Source: Bradyrhizobium lablabi (GTDB lineage: Bacteria > Pseudomonadota > Alphaproteobacteria > Rhizobiales > Xanthobacteraceae). Taken from it: a stretch of 34,447 nucleotides of DNA. Every line of letters begins with the position of its first letter. Within the stretch, counting starts at the first letter, position 1. Below, piece by piece: positions 31,300-34,447 of this stretch. A program made the translations under genes and the position numbers. The stretch is from NCBI RefSeq assembly GCF_001440475.1, contig NZ_LLYB01000057.1, forward strand, positions 15,758 to 50,204. The letters run 5' to 3'. The notes under the pieces were generated by a model. It was not told where the DNA came from. It was given only the letters and a program-made list of their open reading frames with translations, and searched no databases.

Positions 31300-31653
31300 G
31301 TGACGGACATCCGGTTTGCATTCGAATTGCTGCAACACGATCATGAAGCTAAGACTTTCGGGTTTGCTACTGAAGGACCCTCGCTCACGAGGCAAGAGTT
31401 CGCGGAGGAGTGCGATAATAACGTGCTGATGGCATACGGGCGATGCCTTCGGCCCGCGCTCTACTCGTCGCTTCGCTCCTCACCGAGCCACCCTACGGGT
31501 GTCTCGGCCCTTCGGGTAACGATCGCTATCGCAAACGCTCGCAAACAGTGGGGCTTCGCAAGTCAACTGCCAAGTCGCGGTGGCTCTTTCGCAATGAATC
31601 GGCCACCAGCCGATGCGTTGGGGCAGGCGCTATTGGAGGATCCACCGCAATGA
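31300..31653 (+). pseudogene. Remnant resembling a microvirus internal scaffolding protein (VP3)
   Basis: The frame from GTG 31300 encodes HDHEAKTFGFATEGPSLTRQ followed by EFAEECDNNVLMAYGR. This fits the conserved core of gokushovirus VP3 scaffolding proteins, (G)xSLTxQxFxxExDINxIM. The match ends at about 31440, where the frame enters a sequence related to the intergenic repeats near 9.7 and 10.2 kb. The rest of the frame (to 31653) looks random, so only a truncated copy remains. No capsid, replication or pilot-protein genes are seen nearby. Chance similarity remains possible because the conserved segment is short. Confidence 0.4.
31475..31520. repeat. Third, shorter copy of the GGCCCTTCGGGTAAC repeat block
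   Basis: ACCGAGCC, then TGTCTCGGCCCTTCGGGTAA, matches 9729-9771 and 10233-10275. Here the loop of the CCGAG/CTCGG stem carries an extra small stem (ACCC-TAC-GGGT). The upstream CGTCGCTTCGCTCC string resembles that near 23115. Confidence 0.55.
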
Positions 31654-31943
31654 CCGAACTGCATTTTGTCGCAAATCGCCGCGAGTACCGAGAGTCTGTT
31701 GGCTTGGAAGTTGGGCCCTGGGAACCAGCGACCGGGAGCTAAAAGTCAACGGGAGGGCAAGATAAAAGCACTGGCGCCTGAATGCGCCCAAGTCGTTGTC
31801 TGCACATCCAGGATTTGTCGCCAGCGGTAACGGCATTGTCGCCAACGAGGCAGCCGCGCCTTGGTGATTGACCAAATACGTCTGCGTCTTGCGGCAAGGC
31901 GGGCGAGCACGCACATACTCCGGCGCGAAGGCGGAGAGTGGCG
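31654..31943. promoter_or_regulatory. Relaxase upstream region, oriT candidate
   Basis: This 290-bp noncoding stretch carries TTGTCGC words (31667, twice near 31815-31845), a TTGGT-GATTG-ACCAA inverted repeat at about 31861-31875, and on the minus strand AAATCCTGGATG (31805-31816), which resembles the ATCCTG nick core of P-type (RP4/VirD2) origins. oriT next to the relaxase gene is common. The assignment is tentative. Confidence 0.3.
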
Positions 31944-33911
31944 ATGTCGGATACCGACGATGAATTCAGGATCAGGCTCGGACGGATCGGTAACCGCCGC
32001 GGCCGCAAGTCCACAAGTTACGTCAAACGCGTGCGCAATATCGTCGCAAAACTTGGCGCGCGACGGACGCGCCGAGGCTCGGCATTTATTGGCTCGCGGA
32101 TCGGTCGTGGGCATGCCCAGGGAACGGTGTCAGCGAGTCCGCGTTCGGCGGGGGCGCGCCGGGTGGTCATCAAGGCGCGCATTGTCCGCATCAAGGCGGG
32201 CGACAACGGCGCCGTCAGGGCGCATCTCCGCTACGTCCAACGCGACGGCGTCACCCGCGAAGGGGATCCTGGCGAGTTGTATGATGCCGGCAGTAATCAG
32301 GCCGACGGCAAGGCATTCGCGGAGCGGGGAGAGCAAGACCGCCACCAGTTCCGGTTCATCGTCGCCCCGGAAGACAGCACTGAGCTCGCCGATCTCAAGC
32401 CGTTCGTGCGTGACTTAATGCGGCAGATGGAGGCCGACCTCGGCACGCGGCTTGATTGGGTGGCGGTTGATCATTTCAACACCGGTCACCCCCACAGCCA
32501 TATCGTGGTGCGCGGCAAGGACGAGCAGGGCAAGGATCTTGTGATCGCGCGCGATTACATCGCCCATGGCATCCGCGCACGCGCCAGCGAGCTTATCACG
32601 CGCGAGTTGGGACCTGAGAGCGAGCTGGAGGCATTGCGCAAACTTGAAAACGAGGTCGGCGCCGAGCGGTTCACCCGGCTCGATCGAGCCATCCTGCAGG
32701 ACTTGAATGGAGGAACTTTGAGGCTTGCCGCCAAACCAGAACGCGATCGGCCGCGGCACGCCATGCGCATGGGGCGGCTGCGAACGCTGGAGCAGATGGG
32801 CCTGGCGGAGGAAACCGCGCCCGGCGTCTGGCGGGTCATGCCGGAGATGGAGCCGGTGCTGCGGCGGATGGGCGAGCGCGGCGACATTATCAAGACGATG
32901 CATCGCGATCTGACCGCCGCAGGAATCCACCGTGCGGCCGGCGACCATATGATCTTCGACGGGGAGGGCGACGCCACGCGGGTGATCGGGCGGCTGGTCG
33001 CGGAAGGGGTCTCCGACGAGTTGCACGACCGACGGTACGTGATCGTGGATGGGATCGATGGGCGAACGCATTACGTCGATCTCGGAGTCCGGCAAGCCGC
33101 AGACGAACCCTTGATCCGAAATACGATCGTCGAGGTCCGCGCGCGCGACGTCAGCCTGCGCGACGTTGACCGAACCATCGCGAACGTCGCCGGCCGCAAC
33201 CGTGGCGTCTACAGCACCGAACTGCATCGAGAGTTCGATCCGAGGGCCTCCGGGGAGTACATTCAGGCGCATGTCCGCCGGCTGGAAGCGATGCGGCGGC
33301 AAGGCCTGGTCGAGCGCTCAAGTAGCGGCGACTGGTCGGTTGGTGCGGATCACCTCGAACGCGCAGGTCAGTTTGAGGGTGCGCAGCGATCGCGCAGCCC
33401 GGCGCGGATCACCGTGCTATCCTGGCAGCGCCTTGACGAATTGCCCGGCGCGCCTGGCGCGACCTGGCTCGACAAGCAACTCATTGCCAGATCACCGGAG
33501 GTCATCCCATCGACGGGACTTGGATCAGAGTTCGAGGGCGCGCTTCGTTTGCGACGGCAGTGGCTACTGGAGCAAGGCCTTGCGCGCGAGCAGGGCGGAC
33601 GGATCGCTTACGCGCGCAATCTGCTCCAAACGCTGGAGCGGCGAGAACTAGCCGAGGTCGGCGCACGCATGATGCGCGAGACCGGGCTCGATTACGCCGA
33701 GACCAAACCGGGCGACCGGATCACAGGCACCTATCGCCGCGTGCTGACGCTTAACAGCGGCCGCTTCGCGCTGATCGAGCGTGCGCGCGATTTCAGGCTC
33801 GTACCATGGCGGCCTGTGCTAGAACGCGCCGCAGGCCAGAGCGTCACCGGCGTCGTCGGCGGTGAGGGCATCTCGTGGTCAATCGGGGTGAAGCGCGGGC
33901 TAGGACGATGA
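31944..33911 (+). CDS. rlxS: VirD2-type relaxase (DUF3363), conjugative transfer
   Basis: This is a 655-aa relaxase. The ATG at 31944 follows GGCGGAG at good spacing; an in-frame GTG six bases earlier is less likely. The basic N-terminus (RRGRKSTSYVKRVRNIVAK) precedes the P-type relaxase core: AHLRYVQRDGVTREG near residue 90, and the HUH-like metal site DHFNTGHPHSHIVVRG near 175-190. The RRxVIKARIVRI segment before it is typical of this family. The C-terminal DUF3363 region runs to about 655 with QRLDELPGAPGATWLDKQL and LNSGRFALIERARDFRLVPWRPVLE. RlxS of the mesorhizobial ICE has the same architecture. It should nick oriT and pilot the strand. The catalytic Tyr is expected in the N-terminal part, Tyr93 being a candidate. 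Confidence 0.92.
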   Translation: MSDTDDEFRIRLGRIGNRRGRKSTSYVKRVRNIVAKLGARRTRRGSAFIGSRIGRGHAQGTVSASPRSAGARRVVIKARIVRIKAGDNGAVRAHLRYVQRDGVTREGDPGELYDAGSNQADGKAFAERGEQDRHQFRFIVAPEDSTELADLKPFVRDLMRQMEADLGTRLDWVAVDHFNTGHPHSHIVVRGKDEQGKDLVIARDYIAHGIRARASELITRELGPESELEALRKLENEVGAERFTRLDRAILQDLNGGTLRLAAKPERDRPRHAMRMGRLRTLEQMGLAEETAPGVWRVMPEMEPVLRRMGERGDIIKTMHRDLTAAGIHRAAGDHMIFDGEGDATRVIGRLVAEGVSDELHDRRYVIVDGIDGRTHYVDLGVRQAADEPLIRNTIVEVRARDVSLRDVDRTIANVAGRNRGVYSTELHREFDPRASGEYIQAHVRRLEAMRRQGLVERSSSGDWSVGADHLERAGQFEGAQRSRSPARITVLSWQRLDELPGAPGATWLDKQLIARSPEVIPSTGLGSEFEGALRLRRQWLLEQGLAREQGGRIAYARNLLQTLERRELAEVGARMMRETGLDYAETKPGDRITGTYRRVLTLNSGRFALIERARDFRLVPWRPVLERAAGQSVTGVVGGEGISWSIGVKRGLGR

Positions 33912-33936
33912 TTGGCCTGGCCTCCGGTGGTCGTCG

Positions 33937-34447
33937 TTAGAGTTTTTCGATCGTTATTTTGGCACGCCCCGTGTTGCCGATTAGCTCGCTGAGCCACGAT
34001 TGGTATCCCCATAGCCCAAGGACCGGCTTGTTGAGATAGACAAACAGCTCGCCATCCCGCTTCGGTTTGAGTTCCTCGGCGAGGGTTTCGGGCTTGTCGG
34101 GTACCGTGAACTCGGTCTCGCGCGTCTGAAAGTCATCGCTTTGCTTCGGCGGCGCGCGGTCAAGAAAATCCTCTTCATTGCCCATCGAGCCGATCCGGAG
34201 AATGATATTGGCCCACGGCCGGTCCAAGCTCCGGCGAAATGGGAACAGAAGCGTCATCGCAATGGATTTGACTGAGCTCAGGCGGGAGACTGGTTGGCCG
34301 CCCATATAGGATTCCTCTCCAAAGAAGGTCCATTTGCCGGAAGGCGGATCGGTCTCGACTTCTGGCAACCGCTTGAAGACCACGCGGTACCTAGCGCCGG
34401 TTTCGACGAACACGCCGGTAGAGACGCAAAGATTGCTCGGCTTGTTG
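33937..34447 (-). CDS. 3' part of an unidentified leftward gene (5' end outside window)
   Basis: The frame is open to the window edge: NKPSNLCVSTGVFVETGARY reads in frame before the internal GTG at 34413, so the gene continues beyond 34447. The visible 169 residues look like a beta-sandwich: CVSTGVFVETGARYRVVFKR, GKWTFFGEESYMGG, an AMTLLFPFRRSLDRPWANIILRIG stretch, and GELFVYLNKPVLGLWG near the end. Such TG...RY...PFRR...PW...GELF.Y.N patterns occur as C-terminal domains of lipase/esterase-like and effector proteins in my memory, but no catalytic part is visible. Function is not assigned. It is convergent with rlxS, 25 bp apart. Confidence 0.65.
   Translation of the reverse strand, partial: NKPSNLCVSTGVFVETGARYRVVFKRLPEVETDPPSGKWTFFGEESYMGGQPVSRLSSVKSIAMTLLFPFRRSLDRPWANIILRIGSMGNEEDFLDRAPPKQSDDFQTRETEFTVPDKPETLAEELKPKRDGELFVYLNKPVLGLWGYQSWLSELIGNTGRAKITIEKL

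Noticed and set aside
33417..33429. CTATCCTGGC resembling a P-type nick site inside rlxS
   Set aside because: It lies within conserved relaxase coding sequence, where it encodes VLSWQRL, and has no flanking repeats.
1..34447. CRISPR arrays, rRNA or tRNA genes, integrase
   Set aside because: No regularly spaced identical repeats, no rRNA-like stretch, no recognisable tRNA cloverleaf and no tyrosine or serine recombinase were seen by eye.

Overview
The window looks like the regulatory, cargo and DNA-processing part of an integrative and conjugative element (ICE) or closely related conjugative replicon in a high-GC alphaproteobacterium of the Rhizobiales. A Bradyrhizobium-type host is the best guess. 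The evidence is a GC-rich codon bias, BjaI/TraI-like acyl-homoserine-lactone (AHL) synthases, a Ku/SRAP repair island, and a right-hand block (FseA-like activator, RdfS-like excisionase, TraF-like peptidase, VirD2-type relaxase) that matches the gene set known from mesorhizobial symbiosis ICEs. No integrase, type IV secretion (trb) operon or tRNA attachment site is visible, so the window is internal to the element.

Region 1 (about 0.2-8.3 kb) is a quorum-sensing region. It holds a TraR/LuxR regulator and two 212-aa AHL synthases, each preceded at almost the same distance (53-54 nt) by a lux/tra-box dyad. Each synthase is followed by an isochorismatase-fold protein that lacks the family's usual catalytic cysteine. 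The second copy is intact; the first has decayed into two frameshifted fragments. Between the two loci lie accreted debris and cargo: an acyl-CoA dehydrogenase scrap, a possible toxin/immunity pair, an orphan ribbon-helix-helix gene and a frameshifted MFS transporter.

Region 2 (about 8.3-13.7 kb) is a DNA-damage island. It holds a secreted thermonuclease-like protein, a leftward operon of two small zinc-finger-like proteins plus an SRAP (HMCES/YedK) protein, and rightward ku with a coiled-coil partner. Two sites match the alphaproteobacterial LexA operator (GTTC-N7-GTTC). One lies before the SRAP operon and divergent to ku; the other lies ahead of the nuclease gene.

Region 3 (about 14.1-25.8 kb) is a rightward ICE maintenance module: ArdC-like antirestriction protein, a 707-aa ParB-like protein, a 1430-aa strawberry-notch helicase/methylase, a Toprim protein, a DUF2493 protein, a membrane protein and DUF736. 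Several of these genes have structured, recurrent 5' leaders: a nested hairpin with an AGAGG loop before ardC and parB, and a 13-bp inverted repeat plus a GGCCGCG hairpin before the DUF2493 and DUF736 genes. These recurrent leaders, with related GC-rich intergenic repeats elsewhere in the window, are the best candidate for an undescribed regulatory system here.

Region 4 (about 26-34.4 kb) holds a tiny lysine-rich ORF with a strong terminator, a single-frame FseA-like activator, rdfS and traF, a leftward pair of secreted predicted metallohydrolases (a Het-C/phospholipase-C-like protein and an M48-like peptidase), a microvirus scaffolding-protein-like scrap beside two strong hairpins, the relaxase gene, and the 3' part of an unidentified leftward gene. 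A plausible flow, inferred from family knowledge, is that AHL accumulation activates TraR, an FseA-type activator turns on rdfS/traF, and excision plus relaxase processing follow. ArdC, the ParB-like protein and the helicase would serve establishment in the recipient.
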